Shown piece by piece: positions 21,357 to 31,547 of a stretch of 64,000 nucleotides of DNA (position 1 is its first letter; every line of letters begins with the position of its first letter). The notes under the pieces were generated by a model. The model was not told where the DNA came from. It made no database searches and worked only from the letters and a program-made list of their open reading frames with translations. The DNA comes from Amyelois transitella (taxonomy: Eukaryota > Arthropoda > Insecta > Lepidoptera > Pyralidae), in NCBI RefSeq assembly GCF_032362555.1, contig NC_083533.1:3353001-3417000 (forward strand), given 5' to 3'. Position numbers and translations under genes: made by a program.

Positions 21357-21442
21357 ACATACATACATACATATCTACATATAATCACGTCTGTATCCCT
21401 TGCGGGGTAGACAGAGCCAACAGTATTGTAAAGACTGATGTC
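21357..21442 (-). mobile_element. Hairpin SINE, 3' fragment
   Basis: (CATA)n then ATAATCACGTCTGTATCCC to AAAGACTGATG. Confidence 0.75.
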
Positions 21443-21461
21443 ACTTGTCATTATAGGTGCT

Positions 21462-21690
21462 GTGCCGTGTGGTTCCCGGCACCAATACAAAAAACAATAG
21501 GACCACTCCATCTTTTTCCCATGGATGTCGTAAAAGGCGACTAAGGGATAGGCTCACAAACTTGGGATTCTTTTCACTATTTGAACCTAAATTTTATCTT
21601 AAAGCCAAACAGCTGAACGTGGCTTATCAGTCTTCCAAGACTGTTGGCTCTGTCTACCCCGCAAGGGATATAGACGTGATTATATGTAGT
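21462..21690 (+). mobile_element. Hairpin SINE with small deletion
   Basis: GTGCCGTGTGGTTCCCGGCA head to GACGTGATTATATG; lacks the GGCGATGGGCTAGCAACC segment. Confidence 0.82.
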
Positions 21691-21760
21691 TATGTGGCTT
21701 ATCAGACTTTCATGACTGTTGGCTCTGTCTACCCCGCAAGGGAATAGACGTGATAATGAT

Positions 21761-21790
<30 letters not shown>
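21691..21790 (+). mobile_element. Hairpin SINE, duplicated 3' third
   Basis: Repeats TTGGCTCTGTCTACCCCGCA and a (TA)n(TATG)n tail directly after the previous copy. Its tail ends about 25 bases before the dehydrogenase exon 1 acceptor. Confidence 0.75.
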
Positions 21791-21791
<1 letters not shown>

Positions 21792-21827
21792 AACATTAAG
21801 TTTTTCATTCCACAGTTAAAATCCAAA

Positions 21828-21971
21828 ATGGAGGCCGTAGTGTTCGATGGAAAATCCCTTACTCTAAAATACGACAACAAGTTCCCCATGCCCAAACTGG
21901 TGAACGATACAGACGTTATTGTCAAAGTGGAATATTCTGGTGTCTGCGGCACCGACCTTCATATCATACAG
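21828..21971 (+). CDS. Polyol dehydrogenase exon 1
   Basis: Starts MEAVVFDGKSLTLKYDNKFP and ends GVCGTDLHIIQ in phase 0, carrying the first catalytic-zinc cysteine. The donor GTATGT runs directly into (CATA)-rich sequence, and the acceptor side is about 25 bases from a hairpin-SINE tail. Confidence 0.93.
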
Positions 21972-24900
21972 GTATGTACATACATAGATAAATACATACA
22001 TACATACAATAATGTGTCGTGCCGTGTGGTTCCCGGCACCAATACAAAAAAGAATAGGACCACTCCATCTCTTTCCCATGGATGTCATAAAAGGCGACTA
22101 AGGGATAGGCTTATAAAATTGCGATCCTTTTTTTACGCGATGGGCTAGCAACCTGTCACTATTTGGATCTCAATTCCATCATTAAGCCGAGCAGCTGAAC
22201 GTGGCCATTCAGTCTTTTTGGGACTATTGGCTCTGTCGGGGTAGACAGGTAAGGGATATAGACGTGATTATATGTATGTACGTACAATAATAAATAAATA
22301 TATACGGGACAAATTACACTGATTGAGTTAGCCTCGAAGTTAGTTCGAGACTTGTGTTACGAGATACTAACTCAACGTGACTATATTTTTATAATAAATA
22401 CTTATATATAGCCGTGTGGATCCCGGTAACAATAAAAAACAAAACGAAATAGGACCACTCCATCTCGTTCACATGGATGTCGTAAAAGGCGACTGAAGGA
22501 TAGGCTTATTAACTTGGGATTCTTCTTTTTTCTTGGGATTGTTCCTTTAGGCGATGGGCAGGCAACCTATCACAATTATATAGCCACGTCTTTATCCCCT
22601 TCGGGGTGGACAGAGCTAGCTGCTGGTCTGATTCTCTTACGGTACAGATTGTAAAAGTCAAAAATAAACTTGGGTTTCTTGTTTTAGGCGATGGGCAACC
22701 TGTCACTAAATCTGAATATTGAATTCATTATAAAAAGCTTTCCAACTGGCCTTTCAGTATTTTCTTTTTGGCACTATCTACCTTGTAACGGATATAGACG
22801 TGACGAATAATTGAACTTCTTTAAGAGCGTATTTTTGTCAGTCCTCGTCATAATTAGCAAATTCATTTTAACTTTTGGAACACCATCAAAAGTTTTAGTG
22901 GTTTGATGTGCCGTGTGGCACTTTAATAGAATAGAATAGAATTAGAAATAATGTGGCACGTAAAAGACGACTAAGGGAATGGCTAATAAACATGGGGGTT
23001 ATTCTTGGCGATGGGCTAGCAACCTGTCAATATTTGAGTCTCAATTCCATCATTGGGCCATGCGGCTGAGCGTGGACCTTCCAGTCCTTACAAGACCATT
23101 GGCTCTGTCTACCCCGCAAAGGATGTAGACGTGATTGAATGTATTTATGTGTGTATCTGTCCAGGGAGAGTTCCCGGCATCGAAGGAGCGTCCCCTGCCT
23201 CTTGGTCACGAATTCAGTGGAGAAGTTTACGAAGCCGGCAAGGCGTCTGTGTTCAAGAAAGGTCAGAAGGTGGTGGTCGACCCTAACAGGTATAAATCTA
23301 TACGTATCTATACTAATATTATAAAGCTGAAGAGTTTGTTTGTTTGTTTGTTTGAACGCGCCAATCCCAGGAACTACTGGTTCGAATTGAGATATTCTTT
23401 TTGCGTCGAATAGAACATTTATCGAGAAAGGCTTTAGGCTATATAATATCACGCTGCAATTATACCTAAGGAGCGAAGAAATAATGGAAAATGTGAAAAA
23501 AAAACCGAGAAAGAAATTCATCCTTGAGGCTTCAATGATGCCCAAAATAACTATTTCACGCAAACGAAGTCGCGGGCCCAGCTAGTAAATAAATAAATAT
23601 ATACGTGATAAATGCCGTGTGGTTTCCGGAACCAATAGGAAAAAGAATAGGATCACTCCATCTCTTTCCCGTGGATGTCGTAAAAGGCTGTGGATAGGCT
23701 TATAAACTTGGGATTCTGCTTTTAGGCGGCAGGATAGCAACCTGTCACTATTTGAATCTCAATTCCATTATTAAGCCAAGCAGCTGAACGTGACATACAT
23801 ATGGTCACGTCTATATCCCTTGCGGGGTAGACAGAGCTAACAGTCTTGAAAAGACCGAATGGCCACGTTCAGCTATTTGGCTTGAACGTGACCTATATGT
23901 ATGTATGTACCTATGTGATAAATGCGGTGGAAATGAGAGCGTTAAGGAGTATGATCGCTGTGAAACTGAGTGACAGGATAAGGAACAGCGTGATAAGGGA
24001 ATGTTGTGATGTGGAAGAAGATGTAGTACCTAATAGGAATTGAAAAGCGTATGTTGAGATGGTTCGGTCATGTGGAGAGGATGAATGAAAGCAGGTTGAC
24101 TAAACAGATATACAAGGAGAGTGTGGACGGAAATGTTGGAGTGGGAAGGCCTAGACGAATGTATCTTGATCATATTAAGGACGTCCTGGCAAAAGGTCAA
24201 CTCAAGAGTACCCAAAATCTCCGAGCTTGCATGAAGAGAGTTATGAATGTGGATGAAGCGAATGAAATATGCAGAGATCGTAGCAAGTAGAAAGATGAAG
24301 TCTCTGCCTACCCCTCCGGGAAATAGGCGGGATTTTATGTATGTGCGTATCACACAGATGGCGTGAGCCTCTGAAGTAATTATTTACTCATTCATAATTT
24401 CAATAAACCTACCTAACTTTAAGTAAAACATGTGTGCATGATTTGACAAAACTAAAACTATCTGTGTATTACGTACATGATAAAAGTTAACATAACAATA
24501 AACATGATGATAATTTTATCAAGTTCATTAGGTTAGTGGTCGTGGAAATAAACAATACATATATCACGCCTGTTATATCTGCCACCTAGGTATGCAAGAT
24601 AGATAGAGAATTTGGACTATTTTTCCGGTTTGGATTGGCCTTGATCAGATTTTTTTTTTTTATATTGCTTATACATACATACATATAGTCACGTCTATAA
24701 CCCTTGCGGGGTAGACAGGGCCAACAGTCCTGAAAAGACTGAATGGCTACGTTCAGCTATTTGGCTTAATGATAGAATTGAGATTCAAACAGTGACAGGT
24801 TGTTAGCCCATCGCCTAAAGAAGAATCCCAAGTTTAAAAGCCTATCCCTTAGTCGCCTCTTACGACATCCACGGGAAATGAGATGGAGTGGTCCTATTCT

Positions 24901-27900
24901 ATATATATTCTTTTCAAGACTGTTGGTTCCGTCTACTCCGCGAGAAATATATATATGTATGTGAGTGTGTGTGTCTATATGTATATATGTATTTATATAT
25001 GTATGTATGCAGTCTAATGATTATTAACTTTCCAGAGCATGCAACCTCTGCGAGTTCTGCCGCAGCAGCAACTACCAGTACTGCCTGACAGCGGGCATCA
25101 ACAGCACCATAGGCATCTTCAGGAACGGCGGCTGGGCCCAGTTCTGCCTCGCGCCGCAGGACCAGGTGTACGCTTTGCCGGACGGCATCACCACCGAACA
25201 AGGTTCGTAAGCCTATCCCTTAGTCGCCTATTACTACGTCCACGGGAAAGAGATGGAGTGGACCAATTTTTCTTTTTTTGTATTGGTGCCGGGTACCACA
25301 CGGCACTATACTACCTACTAAGTATAAATAAATATATACGGGACAAATTACACAGATTGAGTTAGCCTCGATGTAAGTTCGAGACTTGTGTTACGAGATG
25401 CTAACTCAACGATACTATATTTTATACATACATACATACATATGGTCACGTCTATATCCCTTGCGGGGTAGACAGAGCCAACAAGTCTTGTTAAGACTGA
25501 ATGGCCACGTTCAGCTATTTGGCTTAATGATACAATTGAGATTCAAATAGATACAGGATTCTAGTCCATCGCCTACAAGAAGAACCCAAAGTTCATGAGC
25601 TTTTTTTAATCATTATTTAAAAATGTTCGTTTTTACAGCCGGACTATGTGAACCCTACTCCTGTGTCGCCCACGGGTTCGACAGAGCCTCTCCTTTGAAA
25701 GTCGGCCAGAGAATATTAATCGCGGGCGCTGGAATCATTGGTAAGTTTGTTTGTTTTTTACTTTTACATATATACATAGATACATATGTCACGTCTTTAT
25801 CCCTTACGGGGTAGACAGAGCCAATTGTATCGCGAAGACTGTAATGCCACGTTTAACTGTATAGCTTATTTAGGGAATTGAGATGCAAATAGTGACAGGT
25901 TGCTAGCCCATCGGCCATTAACCAATGACTATTTCCAAACTTATGTACCTACATTAGTTTGAATACTAACCGATGCTCTTACGGCGAGAAAATCATCGTG
26001 ATGAAACCTGCACATTCAGGCAACTGGATGTGTAAACATGGATCCAATACGGGTTAGATTCACCTGCAAAGGTTGCGGAGGTCAGACGGAAGTCGTTTCG
26101 TGTAAAAACCTGACTCACCCAATCCAGGATCCATGGTCAAAGGCACACCCCGGGCTCCTCTCCAGAGTGTTGAGGATGCAACCGGGACGAAAGCCAGGAG
26201 TAAGAAGAAGATCATAGGGTACTTCTTTTGGCAACTGGGCAATAACTTAATGTCAAAACAACATAATAAAAATCCATAAGACTTAAATCGTTAACACCAG
26301 TTGTAAAGATATAAAAAAAATACGTAACGTTATCTTTTAAACATATAATAATAATATTATCATAACTACATTACAAAACTAGCAGCGCCCGCGATCTCGT
26401 CCGCGTGGAATAGTTATTTTGGGCATCATTGAAGCCCTCAAGGATGAATAATTTCCCCCACTTTTTTTTACATTGTCCATTATTTCTTCGCTCCTTTATA
26501 GTTGCAGCGTGATGTTATATAGCCTAAAGCCTTCCTCGATAAATGGTCTATTAAACGCAAAATGAATTTTTTTATTCGAACCAGTAATTCCTGAGATTAG
26601 CGCGTTCAAACAAACAAACTCTTCAGCTTTATAATATTAGTATACATAACAAAATCGGCAAGGAAATCGCTCGAATTACGATATGTATCACGCAAAGTTA
26701 TTTAGATATGATTATTGCACAGGCACTAATGTTATTAAATCTGTTGATAATTGATAGTTTTAATTTATTATCTGTCTTATTTTGATAACAGATCTGTGAA
26801 AAATACTTATTAGTTTTTGAGTACCTACCTAAAACTACGCCTAGGTTAAAATTCGGGTATTTTTATAAGGATCATAAATATTTAACACATATACATATAG
26901 TCAAGTCTATAACCCTTGCGGGGTAGACAAAGCCAAGTGTTTTAAAGACAGATACGCCACGTTCAGCTGTTTGGGTAAATGATAGAATGAGAATCAAATA
27001 GTGACAGGTTGCTAGCCCATCGGCTAAAAGAAGAGTCTCAGGTTTAGATATAGGCCTTTCGCTTAGTCGCCTTTAACGACATTCAGTAATTGATGGAGTA
27101 TAATCCTATTGTTTTTGTTATACTCACATCTATGTCCCTTGCGGGGTTGACAGAGCTGTCAGGTTGTTTTTGTTTTTGGTGCCTTCCTATCTTTTACGAT
27201 CTAAAAAAATAATAAGTATTATGCCTTCTTCAGGAAACTTATGGATAACGACTCTTCATCACCACGGCCACCGCAACGTGACGGTGTCAGAAATGAACAA
27301 AGCAAGACTTGATATTGTCAAAAAGCTAGGTTAGTATGGGTCAAGTGTGTGTCGGGCACGCGCATGAACCGTTTCTACATACATACATACATATGGTCAC
27401 GTCTATATCCCTTGCGGGGTAGACAGAGCCAGCAGACTTGAAAAAGACTGAATGGCCACGTTCAGCTGTTTGGCTTAATGATAGAATTGAGATTCAAATA
27501 GTGACAGGTTGCTGACGCAACGCCTAAAAAAGAATCCCAAGTTTGTAAGCCTATCCCTTAGTCGCCTTTTACGACATCCATGGGAAAGAAATGGAGTGGT
27601 ATTATTATTTTTTGTACTGGTGTCGTGTGGTTCCCGGCACAAAAACAAAAACGGAATCAAATTATTATAAAAAAAATAATGAAATTAAAGAATACATTAT
27701 TGTTGCACCTATTTATTTATGTATGTAGTGTAGGTATATTGTTTATTTATTGTAGTTTTTATTTATATATATATCTATTAGTATTCTTTTTTTTTATATT
27801 TTGTGTAAGTAGGTATACATATATTTATTTAGTTGGACCCCACATAAAGTTCTCTGTCAGACCCAATGGTTGACTGGTAGATAATGCTTCTAGCATAAAG

Positions 27901-30900
27901 TCCGCCAATTGTGCTATACATACATTTGTATTTTGTGCAATGAAGTTTAAATAAATAAATAAATAATTGTTTTTTTTTTCAGACACTGGTTTCAGACTAG
28001 TAACGCCTGATGTTTTGGCGTCAGAAAAACCACAGTTCGACATTATTGTCGATTGTACAGGTAAGGTCAGGTCAGGTCAGGTCAAGAGTACCCGACACCG
28101 CCGAGCTTGCATGATGAGAGTTATGAATGTGGATGAAGCGAAAGAATGCAAAGATTGTGGCAAGTGGAAAGATGTAGTCTCTGCCTACCCCTCCGTAGTA
28201 AAAGTATTTTATGTATGTACATGTAAAACAGACATACATACTTCATGCAAGCTCGGCGGTTTCGGGTACTTTTGACCTGACCCTTTACCAGGACGTCCTT
28301 AATTTGATCAAGATATGTTCGTCTAGGTCTTCCCACTCCGACCTTTCCCTCCACACCCTCCATGTATGTCTGCGTAGTCAACCTGCTTTCATTTATCCTC
28401 TCCACATGACCGAACCATCTCAACATACTCTTTTCTATTCCTGAAACTACATCTTCTTTCACATCACAATAAATAAAACACTTATTTAATTAAGATTCCA
28501 TCTAAGACTTCAAACTTACGTTGTTAAAGAATAATGCCGTTTAATTCCATCAAATTAACTACTGCTTTTAGATGTTTAAGACATTAACATAACTATCTAA
28601 AACAGCGTAAATAGAGTAAATTTTAAATAAATAATAAATAAATATATGCGGGATTATATACGGATTGAGTTAGCCTCGAGTAAATAATATCAGGTTATGA
28701 TTATTTCAAATAAAAAATGTCATTTATTGTCGGGACTTTTACCAAGGGACGATAGAGACTTGATATTATAAACCTACTTAAAAATTAAATGAATCTTCTA
28801 TACCTATACGTAATTTCTTTTAAAAAATAAATAATATTTTTCAGGTGTCGGCAAAGTAATGGAGATAAACTTCAGTTATCTTCGGCACGGCGGGAAATAT
28901 ATTCTTTTTGGATGCTGCCCACCCACACACCAGGCTTCGTAAGTATTATATACTAGCCGTGCCCGCGACTTCGTCCGCGTGGAATAGTTATTATGGGCAT
29001 CATTGAAGCCCTCAAGGATGAATGATTTTCCCCGTTTTTTTTTTACATTTTCCATTATTTCTTTGCTCTTTGTTGTTGCAGCGTGATGTTATATAGCTAA
29101 AAGCCTTCCTCGATAAATGGTCATTCGACGCGACAAGAATTTTTCAATTCGGAACAGTAGTTCCTGAGATAAGCGCGTTCAAACAAACAAACAAACTCTT
29201 CAGCTTTATAATATTAGTATAGATAGCATTAATTCTAACCGGCCTTTTTAATGCACATGATGTTTTTCTCATTGCTGGAAATCCGTTATTTTTGAATACG
29301 AATCAAGTCTCTTTCTCTCTAAAAAAACACAAAATGTCTCCTATCTCGCTCATTAGTAGAACAATAGCGGACAGTTCAGTTCGCGGATTCAAATCGCGCG
29401 CTCTGATTGGCTCAACCGCTTAAATATTTTCCCGCCATAAAAAAATTTTACTTCTGCGCTGGTATAAATCAATGTAAATAAATAAATAAATATATACGGG
29501 ACTAATTACACAGATTGAGTTAGCCTCGAAGTAAGTTCGAGACTTGTGTTACGAGATACTGACTCAACGATACTATATTTTATAATAAATACTTATATAG
29601 ATAAACATCCAATGCCCAGGCCAATCAGAAAAAGATCTTTTCACATCACGCCCTTACCGGGATTCGAACCCGGGACCACCGATGTCAGACAGGCGTACTA
29701 CCGCTGCGCCACAGAGACCGTAATAGGCCGTAATGTAAGCGGTTTGCAATGTTTATATTGTACAAAATTAATGACTTTGTAAATGTTTTCAGAGTAAACC
29801 CATTCATAATTTACGACAAGGAGCTGACAATAATTGGCGTTAAAATTAACCCGTTCAGTTTTAATAACGCTATCGGTTGGTTGCAGGCTATGGGGAGCAG
29901 GTAATTTATTATTTATTTATTTATTTAGAAACCTTATAACTTACTGGTAAGTAATATTTAACAATCACTATCGTATAAACATGCCGCCGTGCCGTGTGGT
30001 TCCCGGCACCAATACAAAAAAGAATACGACCAGTCCATCTCTTTCCCGTGGATGTCGTAAAAGGCGACTAAGGGATAGGCTAACAAACTTGGGATTCTTT
30101 TTTAGGCGATGGGCTAGCAACCTGTCACTATTGGAATTTCAATTCTATCATTAAGCCAAATAGCTGAATGTGGCCATTCAGTCTTATCATGACTGCTGGC
30201 TCTGTCTACCCCGCAAGGGATATAGACGTGACCATATGTAAACAACTTGAAACAAATTTTCAACATTTCGCTTTCAAACTAAGTTTGCCAGTTAACTTTT
30301 TAAATAGAAAAAATCCAAAAACAAGAATTTTTGGATAATTACGTGATTTTAAGAATATATGTACCTACCTACATATAATTCCATCATTGAGCCATACAGC
30401 TGAAAGTGGCCTTTATTTTCAAAACTGTTGACTCTGCCTACCCCGCAAGGGATATAGACGAACCAATAGTCTTGAAAAGACTGAAAGGTCCCTTTCAACT
30501 GCACGGCTGTAACATGTTATCAATGTTTTTGAAATATAGGTACTTACCTGTCATGTAGGTAGATTCAGTTTTTTTTTAAATTTAATATTGGATTAGGCAT
30601 TCATCTTTCATCTCACCTGATGGTAAGTGACGATGAAGACGAACATGTTACGCGCCTATCTAAGAGAACGAATGAATGAATGATTTATTACGCATTGAAT
30701 GAGTCATAATACAGTTACTCATTTAATTCTAATTTTGAACAGTTCGCGGACAGTTCTGTCTGGGATTATAGATGCAGGCAGTTTTTTTTTTTGTTTTTAT
30801 ACTTAAGCATTATGTTGGCAATATTTTTCAAGATTGGATTTTCAAGATTTATTTTAGTCACAGATAAAAGTCGCGCCGATGGGCACCTGCTATTTGATAC

Positions 30901-31098
30901 AGGAACATTTTCAGATGCAGGCAGTTAACTACACAACTTGGCTTCTCGAAAAAAGTTAACTTACCGAATCATTCCGTTCTCAGGTACTTAGACTACAGCA
31001 AGTTGGGAGTGAAGACTTACGCACTATCGGAGTACCAAAACGCACTAGACGATTTGAAAGCCGGTGCCATATCCAAAGCTGTGTTTAAAATCAAATGA
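21828..31098 (+). CDS. Zinc-dependent medium-chain polyol dehydrogenase, sorbitol/altritol dehydrogenase-like (whole gene, 9 exons)
   Basis: Joining 21828-21971, 23165-23289, 25036-25202, 25639-25740, 27234-27329, 27983-28060, 28845-28938, 29793-29900 and 30984-31098 gives 1029 bases, 342 residues, in frame to TGA, a usual length for this family. Catalytic-zinc ligands are Cys40 (VCGTDLH), His63 (LGHEFSGE) and Glu150 (CEPYSC). The structural-zinc lobe is Cys92-x2-Cys95-x2-Cys98-x7-Cys106. The NAD(P)-binding Rossmann turn is GAGIIG (175-180). The family oxidises sugar alcohols to ketoses in the cytosol; which polyol is used cannot be read from the sequence. Acceptor TTCCACAG at 21808-21815 precedes the ATG by 12 bases, so a non-coding first exon lies upstream, not located. 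Repeats sit unusually close to several exons. Confidence 0.95.
22018..22283 (+). mobile_element. Hairpin SINE, full length
   Basis: GTGCCGTGTGGTTCCCGGCA to GACGTGATTATATG; the 3' hairpin region is scrambled (GTCGGGGTAGACAGGTAAGG). Confidence 0.82.
22298..22410 (-). mobile_element. tRNA-derived SINE, 3' half
   Basis: ATATATACGGGACAAATTAC to AATACTTATATATAG. Confidence 0.75.
22411..22805 (+). mobile_element. Hairpin SINE, composite
   Basis: Head GCCGTGTGGATCCCGG; middle motifs TTGGGATTCTTCTTTT/AGGCGATGGGCA appear twice with a foreign piece between; ends ATATAGACGTGACG. Confidence 0.65.
22906..23140 (+). mobile_element. Hairpin SINE ending beside dehydrogenase exon 2
   Basis: From GTGCCGTGTGGCAC to GTAGACGTGATTGAATG; its tail lies about 24 bases before the exon 2 acceptor. 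Confidence 0.75.
23165..23289 (+). CDS. Polyol dehydrogenase exon 2
   Basis: Acceptor CTGTCCAG; encodes GEFPASKERPLPLGHEFSGE to VVVDPN with zinc ligand His63; ends AG (phase 2) before GTATAA. A hairpin SINE ends about 24 bases upstream and a Helitron-like unit starts about 16 bases downstream. Confidence 0.94.
23305..23588 (+). mobile_element. Helitron-like unit, full length
   Basis: ATCTATACTAATATTATAAA start; GGAACTACTGGTTCGAATTG; end CGAAGTCGCGGGCCCAGCTA and GT. The GC-rich hairpin followed by CTAGT is the Helitron 3' pattern. Confidence 0.78.
23612..23884. mobile_element. Forward hairpin SINE meeting a reversed 3' fragment
   Basis: Forward 23612-23791 stops at GCTGAACGTGAC; reversed 23793-23884 starts CATATGGTCACGTC. 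Confidence 0.75.
23923..24346 (+). mobile_element. RTE-like LINE, C-terminal coding region and 3' end
   Basis: Encodes NAVEMRALRSMIAVKLSDRI and, after a frameshift near 24040, MLRWFGHVERMNESRLTKQI. Ends GGGATTTTATGTATG. Confidence 0.82.
24347..24669. other. Dehydrogenase intron 2, unique AT-rich part
   Basis: No repeat family or coding signal recognised. Confidence 0.4.
24670..24900 (-). mobile_element. Hairpin SINE, missing the 5' end
   Basis: (CATA)n, TAGTCACGTCTATAACCC to GAGTGGTCCTATTCT. Confidence 0.8.
25036..25202 (+). CDS. Polyol dehydrogenase exon 3 (structural zinc lobe)
   Basis: Acceptor ACTTTCCAG; encodes ACNLCEFCRSSNYQYC, then GGWAQFCLAPQDQVYALPDG and ITTEQ. Ends in phase 1 (G) at the weak donor GTTCGT. 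A reversed hairpin-SINE fragment begins five bases into the intron. Confidence 0.93.
25208..25306 (-). mobile_element. Hairpin SINE, 5' half, abutting a splice donor
   Basis: TAAGCCTATCCCTTAGTCGC to TACCACACGGCAC. It begins five bases after dehydrogenase exon 3. Confidence 0.85.
25324..25425 (-). mobile_element. tRNA-derived SINE, 3' half
   Basis: AAATATATACGGGACAAATT to CGATACTATATTTTA, between two hairpin-SINE pieces. Confidence 0.75.
25426..25602 (-). mobile_element. Hairpin SINE, 3' two thirds
   Basis: (CATA)n, ATGGTCACGTCTATATCCC to AAAGTTCATGAGC. Confidence 0.78.
25639..25740 (+). CDS. Polyol dehydrogenase exon 4
   Basis: Acceptor TTTTTACAG; encodes AGLCEPYSCVAHGFDRASPL, then the Rossmann strand RILIAGAGIIG. 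It contains the catalytic Glu150. Donor GTAAGT. Confidence 0.94.
25766..25917 (-). mobile_element. Hairpin SINE, 3' half
   Basis: ATGTCACGTCTTTATCCC to GCTAGCCCATCGGCC. Confidence 0.75.
25955..26245 (-). mobile_element. Family C repeat, near full length
   Basis: Reversed copy: CACATTCAGGCAACTGGATG, GTCAGACGGAAGTCGTTTCG, CCAGGATCCATGGTCAAAGG and CGGGCTCCTCTCCAGAG. Similar to 35202-35460; class not known to me. Confidence 0.65.
26374..26646 (-). mobile_element. Helitron-like unit
   Basis: ACTAGCAGCGCCCGCGATCT start; TTCAGCTTTATAATATTAGT end. Confidence 0.75.
26888..27113 (-). mobile_element. Hairpin SINE, diverged
   Basis: ATAGTCAAGTCTATAACCC to GGAGTATAATCCTATTG; a further small piece of 3' end lies near 27126-27165. 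Confidence 0.7.
27234..27329 (+). CDS. Polyol dehydrogenase exon 5
   Basis: Acceptor CTTCTTCAG; encodes NLWITTLHHHGHRNVTVSEM and NKARLDIVKKL, the second half of the first Rossmann motif. Donor GTTAGT, phase 1. Confidence 0.92.
27375..27638 (-). mobile_element. Hairpin SINE, full length
   Basis: (CATA)n, ATGGTCACGTCTATATCCC to GTCGTGTGGTTCCCGGCAC, where the head itself is inverted. Confidence 0.82.
27830..27964 (+). mobile_element. LINE 3' tail
   Basis: GGTTGACTGGTAGATAATGC and TGTGCAATGAAGTTTAAATA plus AAATA repeats; same family as 12845-12958. It ends about 20 bases before the exon 6 acceptor tract. Confidence 0.7.
27983..28060 (+). CDS. Polyol dehydrogenase exon 6
   Basis: Acceptor is a long T run then CAG; encodes DTGFRLVTPDVLASEKPQFD and IIVDCT. 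Donor GTAAGG; the intron turns into LINE 3' sequence within a few bases. Confidence 0.91.
28062..28220 (+). mobile_element. RTE-like LINE, 3' fragment starting at a splice donor
   Basis: GGTCAGG repeated three times, then AAGAGTACCCGAC and ATGTGGATGAAGCG; ends TTTTATGTATGTAC. Confidence 0.8.
28244..28468 (-). mobile_element. RTE-like LINE, 3' fragment, inverted to the previous one
   Basis: CATGCAAGCTCGGCGG to TTTCACATCACAA; encodes MLRWFGHVERINESRLTTQT on the minus strand. Confidence 0.82.
28631..28682 (-). mobile_element. tRNA-derived SINE, 3' fragment
   Basis: AATATATGCGGGATTATATA then GATTGAGTTAGCCTCGA. Confidence 0.55.
28845..28938 (+). CDS. Polyol dehydrogenase exon 7
   Basis: Acceptor ATTTTTCAG; encodes VGKVMEINFSYLRHGGKYIL and FGCCPPTHQA, ending in phase 2 at GTAAGT. 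A reversed Helitron-like unit starts about 14 bases into the intron. Confidence 0.93.
28952..29225 (-). mobile_element. Helitron-like unit, full length
   Basis: ACTAGCCGTGCCCGCGACTT start, AATGATTTTCCCCG, end TTCAGCTTTATAATATTAGT. It begins about 14 bases after exon 7. Confidence 0.8.
29478..29741 (-). mobile_element. tRNA-derived SINE, full length
   Basis: ATATATACGGGACTAATTAC to TGCGCCACAGAGACCGT; B box complement GGGATTCGAACCCGGG. Confidence 0.85.
29793..29900 (+). CDS. Polyol dehydrogenase exon 8
   Basis: Acceptor ATGTTTTCAG; encodes VNPFIIYDKELTIIGVKINP and FSFNNAIGWLQAMGS. Donor GTAATT, phase 2. Confidence 0.93.
29989..30240 (+). mobile_element. Hairpin SINE, full length
   Basis: GTGCCGTGTGGTTCCCGGCA to GACGTGACCATATGTA in the last dehydrogenase intron. 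Confidence 0.88.
30378..30510. mobile_element. Hairpin-SINE fragments
   Basis: A forward 3' end (ACCCCGCAAGGGATATAGAC) meets a reversed piece (CAATAGTCTTGAAAAGACTG). Confidence 0.6.
30984..31098 (+). CDS. Polyol dehydrogenase exon 9 (stop)
   Basis: Acceptor GTTCTCAG; encodes YLDYSKLGVKTYALSEYQNA, then LDDLKAGAISKAVFKIK and TGA at 31096-31098. No AATAAA lies in the next 80 bases; a hairpin SINE begins at 31183. Confidence 0.93.
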
Positions 31099-31182
31099 TG
31101 ATGTTTTATTGTTGAAAATTAAATGTTATTGAGTTTAGTATATGGTTTTATTTGTGTTAATACCAGCTATGTGTATTTAGTG

Positions 31183-31450
31183 TGCCGTGTGGTTCCCGGC
31201 ACCAATACAGAAAAGAATAGGACCACTCCATCTCTTTCCCATGGACGTCGTTAAAGGCGACTAAGGGATACGCTTAAAAACTTGGGATTCTTTTTTAGGC
31301 GATGGGCTAGCAACCTGTCACTGTTTGAATCTCAATTCTATCATTAAGCATTTGGCTTAGCTGAACGTGGCCTTTCAGTCTTTTCAAGACTCTCGGCTCT
31401 ATCTACCCCGCAAGGGATATAGACGTGACCATATGTATGTATGTATTTGT
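31183..31450 (+). mobile_element. Hairpin SINE, full length
   Basis: GTGCCGTGTGGTTCCCGGCA to GACGTGACCATATG and (TATG)n, 85 bases past the dehydrogenase stop. Confidence 0.88.
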
Positions 31451-31547
31451 ATGTGGCTTTTGTTTGCCGTACTCCAAAATAAACGGAAGTAGGTAAGTTA
31501 TATTTCAATCGCGATCGGTGTAATTCCATTATTATTTGCATAAAAGA

